Below, piece by piece: positions 25,602 through 35,700 of a DNA stretch of 47,006 bases (the stretch's first letter is position 1; each line of letters starts with the position of its first letter). The stretch is taken from positions 1 to 47,006 of the forward strand of contig CAYORU010000025.1 of NCBI GenBank assembly GCA_964406445.1, written 5' to 3'. Position numbers and translations under genes: made by a program. The notes below the pieces were generated by a model. That model ran no database searches. It saw only the letters and a list, made by a program, of their open reading frames with translations, and had not been told where the DNA came from. The DNA comes from SG8-30 sp964406445. GTDB lineage: Bacteria; Pseudomonadota; Gammaproteobacteria; Steroidobacterales; Steroidobacteraceae.

Positions 25602-26504
25602 CTACTCCTCGCAGAAGAACTCGACCGTATGGTACGAGTCCGGCTCCGGCGCGCGGCCGAGGCCGATGATCCCGCTGCCGGACAGCGGCACCGAATCGCG
25701 GCGGACGAAGGCTTCGTCGCCCTTCGCGTTCTGCACGAAGGACCCGTTGGTGCTCTGGTCCACGAGCATGAAGCGGTTCTTGCCAGCCTCGATGCGCGCA
25801 TGCAGCCTCGAGACCAGGTTGCCCTTGACGACGAGGTCGTTCTCCTCGCCCCGCCCGATGGTCGCGGACGGCCGGCGCCTGTCGTCGAGCAGCACCTCCG
25901 TCTCGCCGCAGCGGAGCCGGATCTGGAACGGCCGGTGCTGCTCGGTCAGCGTCGCGATCGCGGGCAGCATGCTGGTCGCCTCGCCACGCTGCCACAGCAC
26001 CTCGTAGACGCCGACCTCGCCCACCTGGCCGCGCGGCACCGAGACGTCGAGCATCCTGGCGAGCTCGTGCCACTCCGGCGAGGCGTGCTTGACCACGCCG
26101 TCGGTCACGATGATCTGCCCGGCCTTGGCCTGGCTGGTCATGCGGTTCGCGGTGTGCACGGCCGCGCCGAAAACGTCGCGTTCCTCCTCCACGACCGGCC
26201 CGAAGTGGGCGCCGACGCGGATGGCGACGTGCTGGCTGTCCACCTGCAGCTCAGGGTGGGCGCTGATCTCGGCCTGCATCTGCGAGGCGGCGTCGAGCGC
26301 GTCGTCGCAGCGCTCGAAGGTCGCCATCACCTCGTCGCCCATGGTCTTGATGACGCGGCCGTCGTGCTGCTCGCAGGCGTGGCGCATCAGGCCGACGCAG
26401 GTCGTCACCATGTCGCGCGCACGCGTATCGCCCAGCACCTCGAAGAGGCGCGTGCTGCCTACGACGTCGGCGAACAGGATCACCAGTTCCCGGTCACGCC
26501 CCAT
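25602..26504 (-). CDS. Class III adenylate/guanylate cyclase with C-terminal FHA domain
   Basis: Soluble signalling protein of 300 residues. The N-terminal cyclase homology domain (about 5-180) contains ILFADVVGSTRLFE with the metal-binding aspartate, HDGRVIKTMGDEVMATF with the second, and GAHFGPVVEEERDVFGAAVH. The C-terminal FHA domain (about 215-285) has the phosphothreonine-binding pattern TIGRGEENDLVV, SRLHARIE and STNGSFVQ. No membrane segment is seen. ATG 26504 follows AGGAT at 6 nt; a longer frame upstream has no domain support. Whether it makes cAMP or cGMP cannot be decided. The FHA domain suggests control by a Ser/Thr kinase elsewhere in the genome. Confidence 0.85.
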   Translation of the reverse strand: MGRDRELVILFADVVGSTRLFEVLGDTRARDMVTTCVGLMRHACEQHDGRVIKTMGDEVMATFERCDDALDAASQMQAEISAHPELQVDSQHVAIRVGAHFGPVVEEERDVFGAAVHTANRMTSQAKAGQIIVTDGVVKHASPEWHELARMLDVSVPRGQVGEVGVYEVLWQRGEATSMLPAIATLTEQHRPFQIRLRCGETEVLLDDRRRPSATIGRGEENDLVVKGNLVSRLHARIEAGKNRFMLVDQSTNGSFVQNAKGDEAFVRRDSVPLSGSGIIGLGRAPEPDSYHTVEFFCEE

Positions 26505-26727
26505 GCGGATCCTGCACCTTCGACCACCTGACGGGCGCAGTATAGCAAGCGACTCGAGACTGCCCCTCGGCGTCTGCCGCAAGGGTTGGACCGGACGCCG
26601 CGGCCCGCCAGGCTCGCGTGCCGGCGCCCATGCCAAATCTGCCCGCATGCCGCGGACGGGGCCACGCCGCCGAACCGCGTCCACGACCCCGCCGAGGCTG
26701 GACGACCCGGCCCCGTTCCGGTAACCG

Positions 26728-27735
26728 TCAGGCCGTCACGAGCGGACGCGGCGACGCGCCGGCGGCTCGCAGCGCATCCTGCAGGAGCGCGGGCGTCGCC
26801 GCGCCGCGCGCCACCCCTTCGCTGACGGCACGGCGCCAGGCGCGCGCGCCGGCCCGCCCGCTCATGAGCCCGAGCATGTGCCGCGTGATCGCTCGAAGCG
26901 GCGTCCCCGTCTCGAGCTGGCGGCTCGCGTAGCGCTGCATCGTCGCGACGACCTCGCCCGGCGCCGGCGCGCGGAATCCGTCGTCCCAGGCGGCGGCGTG
27001 CAGCGCCGCGAGCACGTAGGGATTGTGGTAGGCCTCGCGCCCGAGCATGACCCCGTCCGCGTGCCGCCACTGTTCGGCCACCTGCGGCACCGTGCGAAGG
27101 CCGCCGTTCACGACGATCTCGAGTTCCGGCCGGTCGCGCTTGACCCGCCACGCCCGCTCGTAGACGAGCGGCGGGACCTCGCGGTTCTCCTTCGGCGAGA
27201 GCCCCGACAGGATCGCCTTGCGGGCATGGATCACGAACACCCTGCAGCCCGCGCCCGCGACCTCCTCGACGAAGGCGTCGAGGAAGCCGTAGTCGTCGCG
27301 GTCGTCGATGCCGATGCGGGTCTTGACCGTGACCGGAACGCGCACCGCCGCGATCATCGCCCGCACGCAGTCCGCCACCAATCGGGGCCGCGCCATCAGG
27401 CAGGCGCCGAACGTCGCGTTCTGGACGCGGTCGCTCGGGCAGCCCACGTTGAGATTGACCTCGTCGTAGCCGAGCGCCTCGCCGACCGCGGCGGCCGCGG
27501 CGAGCATCGCCGGGTCCGACCCGCCGAGTTGCAGCGCGAGCGGCCGCTCGGCCGGATCGAAGCCGAGCAGGCGCTCGCGATCGCCCCGCAACACCGCGTT
27601 CGCGACCACCATCTCGGTGTAGAGCAGCATGCGCGGCGAGAACTGCCGCAGGAAATAGCGGCAATGGCGGTCGGTCCACGCCATCATCGGCGCGACGGAC
27701 AGCCGCCGGTCGAGATCCCTCGCGGCGCCGTCCAT
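26728..27735 (-). CDS. dusA: tRNA-dihydrouridine(20/20a) synthase DusA
   Basis: Flavin enzyme reducing uridine to dihydrouridine at positions 20 and 20a of tRNA. The product has 335 residues. Hallmarks are SVAPMMAWTDRHCRYFLRQF, LALQLGGSDP, DEVNLNVGCPSDRVQ with the catalytic cysteine, TVKTRIGIDD, VIHARKAILSGLSPKENRE and GVMLGREAYHNP, all matching DusA rather than DusB or DusC. ATG 27735 gives a compact N-terminus; ATG 27759 in frame is an alternative that begins 7 bp after the upstream stop. Confidence 0.95.
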   Translation of the reverse strand: MDGAARDLDRRLSVAPMMAWTDRHCRYFLRQFSPRMLLYTEMVVANAVLRGDRERLLGFDPAERPLALQLGGSDPAMLAAAAAVGEALGYDEVNLNVGCPSDRVQNATFGACLMARPRLVADCVRAMIAAVRVPVTVKTRIGIDDRDDYGFLDAFVEEVAGAGCRVFVIHARKAILSGLSPKENREVPPLVYERAWRVKRDRPELEIVVNGGLRTVPQVAEQWRHADGVMLGREAYHNPYVLAALHAAAWDDGFRAPAPGEVVATMQRYASRQLETGTPLRAITRHMLGLMSGRAGARAWRRAVSEGVARGAATPALLQDALRAAGASPRPLVTA

Positions 27736-27765
27736 GTTCACGCCGCCAAGGCGGCGCATGTCGCG

Positions 27766-29142
27766 CTATTCGACGCGAAGGCTCTGCGGAGAGCGGGGCG
27801 GCGCAGCTCCGGCCGAGGTCGTCTTGAAGCCCGCGGCGATCCGCCAGCCCGGGTTGCCGCCCGCCGCGAACTTGTAGGCGCCAGCGTCGTCAGTCGTCCG
27901 CAAGGTTCCATTGAAGTCACGTTCGCTACGGTAAGCGGCAATGCCTCCACCCACGAGCGAACTGCCGGGGGCGGGAAAGACGTCGATCGGCGGCACGCCC
28001 ACGTAGTGTGCGGCCGCGAGATCCCGCGCGACGCCCTGCCCCTCCACGAAACCGGACGACCTTCCCTCGAGACCGCCGCGGCCGACGTTTCCGGCCACGG
28101 TGACCTGGGCAAGATTCCCGCTGATCAGCCGGATGGCGGTGCCCGTTTCCGAGTATACGGCATTGTTGGCGACGACCACCGGCCCGGCGACTCCGCGCAG
28201 CTCGATGCCGCTGCCCCTCGTGATCACGGTGTTGTGGACGACCCGATGATTCGAGGGACTTCCCGCCTGGTGGGGCTGAAGGCTGATGGCCGATCCGAGC
28301 ACGATGTTGTCCCGGATGATCGCGTCCGCTGCCGACTGGATCCCGGAGTCGTTGGTGTTCCAGACGACGTTTCGCTCGATCACGTTGGGCGGCCCGTTTC
28401 CCACCGTGCTGTAGCTGATGATCCCCGGATAGTTCGTATCGTGGATGACGTTGTCCCGGATGACGTTGCCGTAGCTGCCTTCCTTCAACTCGATTCCGTC
28501 GCCTTGTTCCACCGAAGGCCGGTTCGTGTGGTGGACGTAGTTGCCCTCGATGAGCGAATTCGCGACGCGGCAGGCATTCGCATTGCACCCAAGGTACATG
28601 CCCTCGCCCGTTCCATTGGTGTGGTGGATGTGATTGCGAAGGATGCGAAGCCCCTCGTAGGTCCCGCCGGAATTCGCCGACAAGGCGACGTCCCCCGTCT
28701 CCCAGATCTCGCAGTCCTCGATGGTCACATGGCTCGAGCTCATCAGCCGGACGCCGTGGGAGCCGCCGGTGAAACCGATGCCCGAGAAGACCACGTGGGA
28801 AGACCCGGAGACTTCGATGACGTTGTGACCCGGGTTGGATTGCTGGATGACCGGGCGCTGCCCGGGCTTGGCGCGAATGGTGATCGGCGCCTGGGCAGTC
28901 CCGTTGACGGTGACCCGGAAGCCCGAGGATAACGGGTAAGTTCCCCCCGCCAGTTCCAGCGTGTCTCCTGGCCGCAGGGCCGCGATGGCGGCCCGCAGGT
29001 CGCCGCCGGGTGCGATCTCCGCTGCCACCGCAGCCTGGCCACCCAGCAGACCCGCGAGCACGGCGGCAGCACTAAGCCACCGCCGGCCCGTCTTGTCTGT
29101 CACCCAGCGCCCCGTCGCCGCCACCACGCTCTTCGCCGCCAT
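27766..29142 (-). CDS. Secreted right-handed parallel beta-helix protein
   Basis: 458 residues with a long N-region and a hydrophobic signal sequence (WLSAAAVLAGLLGGQAAVAA, cleavage near residue 41). A pectin-lyase-like beta-helix spans about residues 44-395, with repeated turns such as SHVTIEDCEIWETGDVALS, GLRILRNHIHHTNGTGEGMY and NVIRDNVIHDTNYPGIISYS. The C-terminus (FNGTLRTTDDAGAYKF) is a common ending of such proteins. The likely activity is polysaccharide binding or cleavage, but catalytic residues cannot be assigned. It lies downstream of two Ig/FN3 lipoproteins in the same direction. Confidence 0.8.
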   Translation of the reverse strand: MAAKSVVAATGRWVTDKTGRRWLSAAAVLAGLLGGQAAVAAEIAPGGDLRAAIAALRPGDTLELAGGTYPLSSGFRVTVNGTAQAPITIRAKPGQRPVIQQSNPGHNVIEVSGSSHVVFSGIGFTGGSHGVRLMSSSHVTIEDCEIWETGDVALSANSGGTYEGLRILRNHIHHTNGTGEGMYLGCNANACRVANSLIEGNYVHHTNRPSVEQGDGIELKEGSYGNVIRDNVIHDTNYPGIISYSTVGNGPPNVIERNVVWNTNDSGIQSAADAIIRDNIVLGSAISLQPHQAGSPSNHRVVHNTVITRGSGIELRGVAGPVVVANNAVYSETGTAIRLISGNLAQVTVAGNVGRGGLEGRSSGFVEGQGVARDLAAAHYVGVPPIDVFPAPGSSLVGGGIAAYRSERDFNGTLRTTDDAGAYKFAAGGNPGWRIAAGFKTTSAGAAPPRSPQSLRVE

Positions 29143-29172
29143 GCGCCTTGCCTCAGGCGACGCGCGAAAGCG

Positions 29173-30969
29173 TCACTGTACCGTCTTGGACACCGGGTTC
29201 GTGTTCGCGCTCTCGACACCCGCGCCGTCGAAGGCCGACATCACGAAATAGTAGGTCGCCGGCGGCAGGTTCTCGACCACGTACGAGCTCAGGCCCGGGT
29301 TGTTGAGCGTGACCACGTTCGGGTAGCTGCCCGCCGTCGTGCCGTAGCGGATGCGATACCCGGCCAGGTTCGTCAGGGCCGAGCCATCCGTGCGCGCCGT
29401 GGGCGCCTGCCAGCTCAGGGTCGCCGAGCCGTTCGAGGCCTGCTGAACCGTGATGTTGAAGGCGGCCAGCGATGCGTTCGCGGTGCCGTCGCTGACGGTG
29501 ATGGTCACGTTCGCGTAGCTGCCCGCGCTGCCAGCGGGCGGCGTGCCGGTCAGCGCACCGGTCGACGTGTTGAAGCTCGCCCACGACGGCCTGTTGGCGA
29601 TGCTGAAGGTCAGCGTGTCGCCATCCGGGTCGCTCGCGGTCGGCGTGAAGGAGTAGGCCTGGCCTTCACGTGCGGTCGTTGCCGGCGTGCCGCTGATCGT
29701 GGGCGCGCGGTTGTTCGCCCTGACCTCGAGGCTGAAAGAGGGCAGCGAGGTCGTCGCCATGCCGTCGCTCACCCGGATGACGATCCCCGTCGTCGTGCCG
29801 ACCTGCGCGCTGGTCGGCGTGCCGGACAGGCGGCCGGTCGAGGTATTGAAGTTCGCCCAGGTGGGCCTGTTGACGATGCTGAACGTCAGGGACTGGCCGT
29901 CCGGATCGGACGCCGAGGGCGTGAAGGAATAAGCCTGGCCGACCGTCGCCGTCGTCGCCGGCGTGCCGGTGATCGTCGGCGCGCGGTTCGCCGCGACGGC
30001 GACCGTGAAGCCCGGCAGGGAGGTGGTGAGCCGGCCGTCGCTGACGGAGATGACGATGTTCGAGTAGTTGCCGGCGCTGCCCGCGGGCGGCGTGCCGGTG
30101 AGCTGGCCGGTGGCGGTGCTGAACGACGCCCAGGCCGGCCGGTTCGCGATGGAGAAGCTGAGCGCGTCGCCGTCAGGATCGGAGGCGCCCGGCTGGAAGC
30201 TGTACGGTGCGCCCTCGCGGACCGAGGTCGACGGCGTGCCGGTGATGACCGGCGCGCGATTGGCGCGCTCGACGACGATCGTGAACGCGGGCAGCGAGGT
30301 GCTGGCGATGCCGTCGCTGACGCTGATGACGATGTTCATGTAGCTGCCGGCGGCGCCAATTGGTGGCGTGCCCGAGAGCTGCCCCGTGCCGGCGCTGAAC
30401 GACGCCCAGGAGGGACGATTGGCGACGCTGAAGGTCAGCGCCTGCCCGTCGGCGTCTGCCGCCGACGGCGTGAACGAGTAGGCCTGGCCCTCGGTGACGG
30501 ACACACCGGGGCTGCCGCTGATCGTGGGCGGCGTGTTGGGCGGCGGCGGCGGCGGCGATCCGTTCCCACGAACGTTCACCCGCAGCTTCGGTCCGCGCGA
30601 GGTCTTCCTGCCATCCGAGACGCTGATGACGATGTCGGCGTAGTCGCCCACGTCGGCGGTGGTGGGCGTTCCCGACAGGACGCCGGTCTGCGAATCGAAG
30701 TTCGCCCAGGCCGGCTTGCCCTCGATCATGTACGTGAGAGGGTCGCCCTCAGGATCGCTTGCCGTGGGCTGCACCACGACCGGCGTGCCTGCCGTGACCT
30801 CGAAGTCGGTGGGGTTGACGGCGATCGACGGCGCCTCGTTGACCGGGGTCGAGGGGAACGGCTGCTCTTCCTCGTCCTCGAAACAGCCCGTCGTCATCAT
30901 GGCAACGACAAGCGCTGCCGCGACGTTGCGAAGCACCGAGGCCGTGAGAAAACCCGTGTAGAACTGCAT
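29173..30969 (-). CDS. Lipoprotein with five putative-Ig repeats and an FN3-like domain
   Basis: 598 residues. The signal sequence ends in a lipobox with Cys29 (VVAMMTTGC), followed by an acidic linker. Five repeats of 85-90 residues of the He_PIG/putative-Ig type follow, each with a core like SFTPTASDPDGDTLTFSIAN, RPSWASFNTSTGALTGTPP and YANVTITVSDG. The first is separated from the rest by a PPPPPP linker. A C-terminal fibronectin-III-like domain has ATLSWQAPTARTDGSALTNL and AGYRIRYGTT. ATG 30969 has GGAG 8 nt upstream. No enzymatic motif; a role in surface adhesion or carbohydrate binding is inferred from fold only. Confidence 0.8.
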   Translation of the reverse strand: MQFYTGFLTASVLRNVAAALVVAMMTTGCFEDEEEQPFPSTPVNEAPSIAVNPTDFEVTAGTPVVVQPTASDPEGDPLTYMIEGKPAWANFDSQTGVLSGTPTTADVGDYADIVISVSDGRKTSRGPKLRVNVRGNGSPPPPPPNTPPTISGSPGVSVTEGQAYSFTPSAADADGQALTFSVANRPSWASFSAGTGQLSGTPPIGAAGSYMNIVISVSDGIASTSLPAFTIVVERANRAPVITGTPSTSVREGAPYSFQPGASDPDGDALSFSIANRPAWASFSTATGQLTGTPPAGSAGNYSNIVISVSDGRLTTSLPGFTVAVAANRAPTITGTPATTATVGQAYSFTPSASDPDGQSLTFSIVNRPTWANFNTSTGRLSGTPTSAQVGTTTGIVIRVSDGMATTSLPSFSLEVRANNRAPTISGTPATTAREGQAYSFTPTASDPDGDTLTFSIANRPSWASFNTSTGALTGTPPAGSAGSYANVTITVSDGTANASLAAFNITVQQASNGSATLSWQAPTARTDGSALTNLAGYRIRYGTTAGSYPNVVTLNNPGLSSYVVENLPPATYYFVMSAFDGAGVESANTNPVSKTVQ

Positions 30970-31147
30970 GTGGCAACTCCGCTATCTCGCACTGAGACCG
31001 GAAGCTTTGCGTCCCCGCCTCGCGGCGGGTTTGCCCTTGACAACCGTGTCGGTTCCGTCCGGCTTCCAGTGTTGCGGAGCCGAGTATCTGCCCGCACGGG
31101 CCAAATCAAAGGAGCGCTTGTCGCCCGGTGGCGACAGCGATGGACGG

Positions 31148-31813
31148 TCAGATTCGCTTGGATACCGCGTTGGTGCGGTCGCTTTCGAGACCGGCTGCAT
31201 CGAGCGCGGATGCGGCGAAGTACCACGTACCCGACGTGAGGTCCTCGACCACCCAGCTGCGCGCGCCAGGATCCGTGACGTCGATCACATAGCGAAGGTC
31301 GTTGCTCGACGTTCCATAGTAGATCCTGAAGCCGGCGAGGTTGGTCAGGGGAGTCCCGTCCGTCCGCTGCGTCGGTGCGCTCCAGCTCAGCGTCGCTCGC
31401 CCGGAGGTGTTTGCCACGACTTGCACCGCCGTCTCCGCCGATGCCTGGGCCTGGCCATCCGATACGGTCACGCGGATGCCAGAGTAGGTGCCGACGTGCA
31501 TGGCCGACGGCGTGCCGCGCAGCTCGCCGGTCGAAGACGAGAACTGCATCCAGGCCGGCATGTTTGAAACGCTGAAGGTCAGCGGTCGGCCTTCCGGGTC
31601 CCGGGCGGTCGGCGTGACCACCAGCTCGCGATCGACCAGCACGGTGGACTGCGCCGGCAGCGACACGGTCGGCGGCTGGTTGCTGCCGGGCGGCGGCTGC
31701 GAACCGCCATTGCCGGGCGGTGTGTTCGGAACGGTCGAGGCGCCGCCGCCGCAACCGGCGACGAATGCGCCGAGCAGCAGACACGCTGCTGCCACTGTTG
31801 CCGTCTGCTTCAT
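31148..31813 (-). CDS. Short lipoprotein with one putative-Ig repeat and an FN3-like domain
   Basis: 221 residues with a clear lipobox (FVAGC, Cys21) followed by a glycine/proline linker. One putative-Ig repeat (LTFSVSNMPAWMQFSSSTGE, YSGIRVTVSDG) is followed by an FN3-like domain (ATLSWSAPTQRTDGTPLTNL, AGFRIYYGTS) and ends TNAVSKRI. It is a miniature paralogue of the next gene, which has five Ig repeats and ends NPVSKTVQ. The two probably arose by duplication followed by repeat expansion or loss. Function unknown. Confidence 0.8.
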   Translation of the reverse strand: MKQTATVAAACLLLGAFVAGCGGGASTVPNTPPGNGGSQPPPGSNQPPTVSLPAQSTVLVDRELVVTPTARDPEGRPLTFSVSNMPAWMQFSSSTGELRGTPSAMHVGTYSGIRVTVSDGQAQASAETAVQVVANTSGRATLSWSAPTQRTDGTPLTNLAGFRIYYGTSSNDLRYVIDVTDPGARSWVVEDLTSGTWYFAASALDAAGLESDRTNAVSKRI

Positions 31814-31921
31814 TGCTTACGGTCTCCGGGACGTAGATACGCAGTCAACGGCCCGACCCACAGGCCACGCCGCGCTGCTATGCGCACCGAGTCTAGCAAC
31901 CCGGCGCGAAAGGCAATACGG

Positions 31922-32698
31922 CTACGCGTCGCCCCGCAGCGACAGGGCAGCCTGCAACGCGGTCGAGATCAGGCCCACCCAGTACTGGACACCGCTCCCG
32001 GCGGCGAGCAGGTCCTGGCGGACCTCGAAGCCCACGTGGGCGAAGCCGCGCGAAGCGCCATGCGCGTGCAGCGTGTAGTCGGTCGGATGCCGGCCCGAAT
32101 AGGGTTCGTTGTCGCCGACGTGAAGGCCCTCGACGGCGCGCAGCGAAGCGAGCACCGGCCGTGGCAGCCGGTCGTCCCGGTCCCAAAGGATGCCGACGTG
32201 CCAAGGTCGAGCGATTTCTCCGAGAAGTGGCGTAAAGCTATGAATCGCAACAAGCGCCGGCTTCACGCCTCGTGCGACCATCGCGTCGAGGCGGCGGTCG
32301 ATCTCGGCGTGGTAGGGCGTGTGGATCGCGGCCACGCGCCACTGTCGGTCTTCGCCCGTCATCGAAACGTTGCCGGGCACGGCGATCCGGTCACTGACTT
32401 CCGGGAAGGCCGACGGGTGGTCGAGCCTTCGATTGCAGTCGACGACGAGCCTCGACCAGCCGCACAGGACGGCCGGCGCGTCGAGCGCGGCGGCGAGCCC
32501 GCGGGTCAGGTCGGCGGCGCCGATGTCCCAGGCGATGTGCTCGAAAGTGTCCGGCTCGGCGACGCCCAGGGTCCCCAGGTGCGGCGGGAACCGCCGGCTG
32601 GCGTGATCGCAGACGAGCAGCAGCGGCGCCGCGCCGTCCGGATTGACGACCTCGAAGGCCTGCTCGGGGCTCGGTCGGGTGCCGCCCATGGCCGGCAT
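31922..32698 (-). CDS. N-formylglutamate amidohydrolase family protein
   Basis: 258-residue cytosolic protein of the FGase family. Visible features are LLLVCDHASRRFPP near the start, IAWDIGAADLTRGLAAALDA, SRLVVDCNRRLDHPSAFP, ALVAIHSFTP and VGDNEPYSG, with the paired histidines and acidic residues used for zinc in this family. ATG 32698 is taken; ATG 32689 is possible. It is 16 bp downstream of the GGDEF/EAL gene. No hut genes are nearby, so the true substrate may be another N-acyl amino acid. Confidence 0.85.
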   Translation of the reverse strand: MPAMGGTRPSPEQAFEVVNPDGAAPLLLVCDHASRRFPPHLGTLGVAEPDTFEHIAWDIGAADLTRGLAAALDAPAVLCGWSRLVVDCNRRLDHPSAFPEVSDRIAVPGNVSMTGEDRQWRVAAIHTPYHAEIDRRLDAMVARGVKPALVAIHSFTPLLGEIARPWHVGILWDRDDRLPRPVLASLRAVEGLHVGDNEPYSGRHPTDYTLHAHGASRGFAHVGFEVRQDLLAAGSGVQYWVGLISTALQAALSLRGDA

Positions 32699-32714
32699 TG
32701 TACCGGCCCGGCCC

Positions 32715-35700
32715 TCAGCGCCAGGGAAACTCGCGGATCGGCCGCGGCTCGCCGAGCAGCCAGCCTTGCGCGAAGCCGACCCCGATCTCGCGCAGCGTGT
32801 CGAGCACCGCGCGGGTCTCGACGCACTCGGCGATCGTCTCCACGCCCATCGCGCGGCCGACCTGCACGATCGCCTCGACCACGCTCTTGTCCACCGGGTC
32901 GTCCGCGACGTTTCGCACGAACTGGCCGTCGATCTTCAGGTAGTGCACCGGCAGCGTGCGCAGGTAGTTGAAGGACGACAGCCCGGAGCCGAAGTCGTCG
33001 AGCGCGAGCAGGCAGCCGCGGCTCGCGAGCTCCCGCATGACGTAGCTCGCGGTCGCGAGGTTGGCGATCGCGGCGGTCTCGGTGATCTCGAGGCACAGCA
33101 CGCCCGGCACGGGGTCGCGCCGCTCGAGCATCTCGACCAGCGACTCGATGAAGCCGGGGTCTGAGAGCGTGGTGCCGGAGAGGTTGACGGCCACGGTGTA
33201 GGGCGCCTCGTCGCGTCCGTCGCGGCGCGTCGGCACCAGCTGCTCGAGCACCTGCTCGAGCACCCAGCGATCGAGCAGCGGCATCACGTTGTAGCGCTCG
33301 GCCGCCGGGATGAACTCGGGCGGCATGACCTCCCTGCCCTCCTCGTCGCGCAGGCGCAGCAGCACCTCGAAGTGCGGCCGGACCCGCGTGCCGTCGGTGA
33401 CCGCCACGATCGGCTGGAACACCAGGTCCAGCCGTCCCTCGTCGCTCGCGCTGGTGAGGCGGGACACCCAGCGCATCTCGCGGTGGCGGGCCGAGGCGCT
33501 CGCCGGGTCGTAGAGCGTGACGCGGTTGCGCCCGCCGTCCTTCGCCGAGTAGCAGGCGACGTCCGCGGCGGAGAGCAGCGTCGCCACGCTCTCGGTGTCG
33601 CGGGTCAGTTCGACGACGCCGATCGACGCGCCGATCTGCAGCGAGTGGCCGTCCCAGGTGAAGCGGTGGTCGCGGATCGCCTGCCGCAGGCCGTCGGCGA
33701 GCCGCAACGCCACGTCGGTGGTGCAGCGCTCGAGCAGGACGCCGAACTCGTCGCCGCCGAGGCGCGCGATCACGTCGGCGGCGCGCAGCCGCGTCTGCAG
33801 GAGCCCCGTGACCTGGCGCAGCAGGAGGTCGCCGGCCGCGTGGCCGCAGGTGTCGTTGACGACCTTGAACTGGTCGAGGTCCACGTAGACGACCGCGTGG
33901 CGCAGCGACGGGTCCGCGCGCACCGACTCCAGCGCGGAATTGAGCCGGCTCTCGAACTCGCGCCGGTTGATGAGGCCGGTCAACGCGTCGTGGGAGGCCT
34001 GGTAGGACAGCAGCCGCCGCATCCGCCGCTCGCGGCTGACGTCGTGGAAGACGATGACCACGCCGTTGACCTCGCCGCCGCGGCCGCGGATCGGCGCGGC
34101 GTTGGCCTGCACCGCCACTTCCTGTCCGCTGCGCGAGATCAGCACCGCCTGGTCGGACAGCGCCTCGGCCGCGCCGCGCGCCATCACCCGGCGGACCGGG
34201 TCCTCCGGGGCCTTGCCCCGGTCCTCCGCGGCCAGGCGCACCACCTCGTGGCTCGGTCGGCCGAGCGCCTCGGCCGCGTCCCACTCCGTCAGGCTCTCCG
34301 CGACCGGGTTCATGTAGTCGATGCGGCCGTCCCGGTCGACCGTGATCACGGCGTCGAGGATGGACTGCAGGGTGACCTGCGCCCGCTCCCGCTCCTCCTG
34401 CAGGCGCGACTCGGCGCGCTTGCGCTCTGTCACGTCGGTCAGCGTGCCCTCGAAGCCGATCACCTTGCCGTCCGCCCGGCGGTTGACGCGCGCGTTCTCG
34501 CTGACCGTGATCACGCTGCCGTCGCGGCGGCGCAGCTCGTACTCGGCCTCCACCAGCTCGCCGTCGGCGACCAGCTGCTCGATCAGCCGGTGGCGCGCGG
34601 CCTGGTCCACGTAGAGCGCGCTGATCGACCCCGGCGCGCGCAGCTCCTCGATCGAGTCGAAGCCGAGCATCTCGACCAGAGCCGGGTTCGCGGCGAGCAG
34701 CCCGCCGTCCATCCCGACCTGGTAGACGCCCTCGACGACGTTCTCGAACAGCCCGCGGTAGCGCTGCTCGCTCTGCTCGAGCGCGGTCTGCGCAGCGTCG
34801 CGCTCTATCGCGATGCGCGCAAGCTGGGTCATCCGGCCGATCAGCTCGAGGTCGCGCCGCGAGGGCATGCCGGTGCGGCGCAGATAGGTGGCGAAGGTGC
34901 CGAGCACCTCGCCCCGCGCGTTCTGGATCGGCGTGGACCAGCAGGCGGCGAGCCCCGCGCGCAATGCCGCGGCGCGGCGGTGTTCCCATAGCGCGTCCTT
35001 GCGGATGTCGGGCACCAGCACCTGGCGCTGCAGCACCACGGCCGCGGCGCAGGAGCCGAAGCGGATCTCCGCCGGCACCTCCTCCATGATCGCGACGTAC
35101 TCGCGCGGCAGGCCCGGCCCGGCGGCATGGACCAGCACCCGGCGCCGGCCGTCGAGGCGGCGGATGCAGCAGACGGCGCCCGGCAGCACCTGCTCGACGA
35201 CCGCCGTGATGGACTCGAGCGTGGCGACGAGGCCGACGCCGGACGCGATCATCTCGAAGACGCGCCGCTCGCCGCTGCCGATCACCTCGGCGCGCTTGCG
35301 GTCCGAGATGTCGATGATGCTGCCGCGCACCAGCCGGCTGGTCGAGCTCGGCAGGCGCACGAGGCGCACCTCGCAGTCGATCACGCGGCCTTCCGCGTCG
35401 AGGTGCTGCCAGTCGAAGGCCGGCGACTCGCCGGCCAGCGCCGCCTCGATGTGGTCGCGCGCCGCCTCCGCGGCGTCGGTGCCGTCCTCGAGCTGCGGCG
35501 GCGTCACGTCGGCCGGCCCGAGCGCGAGCAGCGCCGCCCGGTCGCGCTTGAAGAAGTGGCAGGCGTTCTCGTTGCAGTCGACGAAGCGGCCGGCGTCGGC
35601 ATCGAAGACGACGACCGCCTCCGGCGCGTTCTCGACCAGCACGCGGTAGCGTGCCTCGCTGTCCCGCAGCGAGCCCTCCGGGCGGTCCCGCTCCGCGGTC

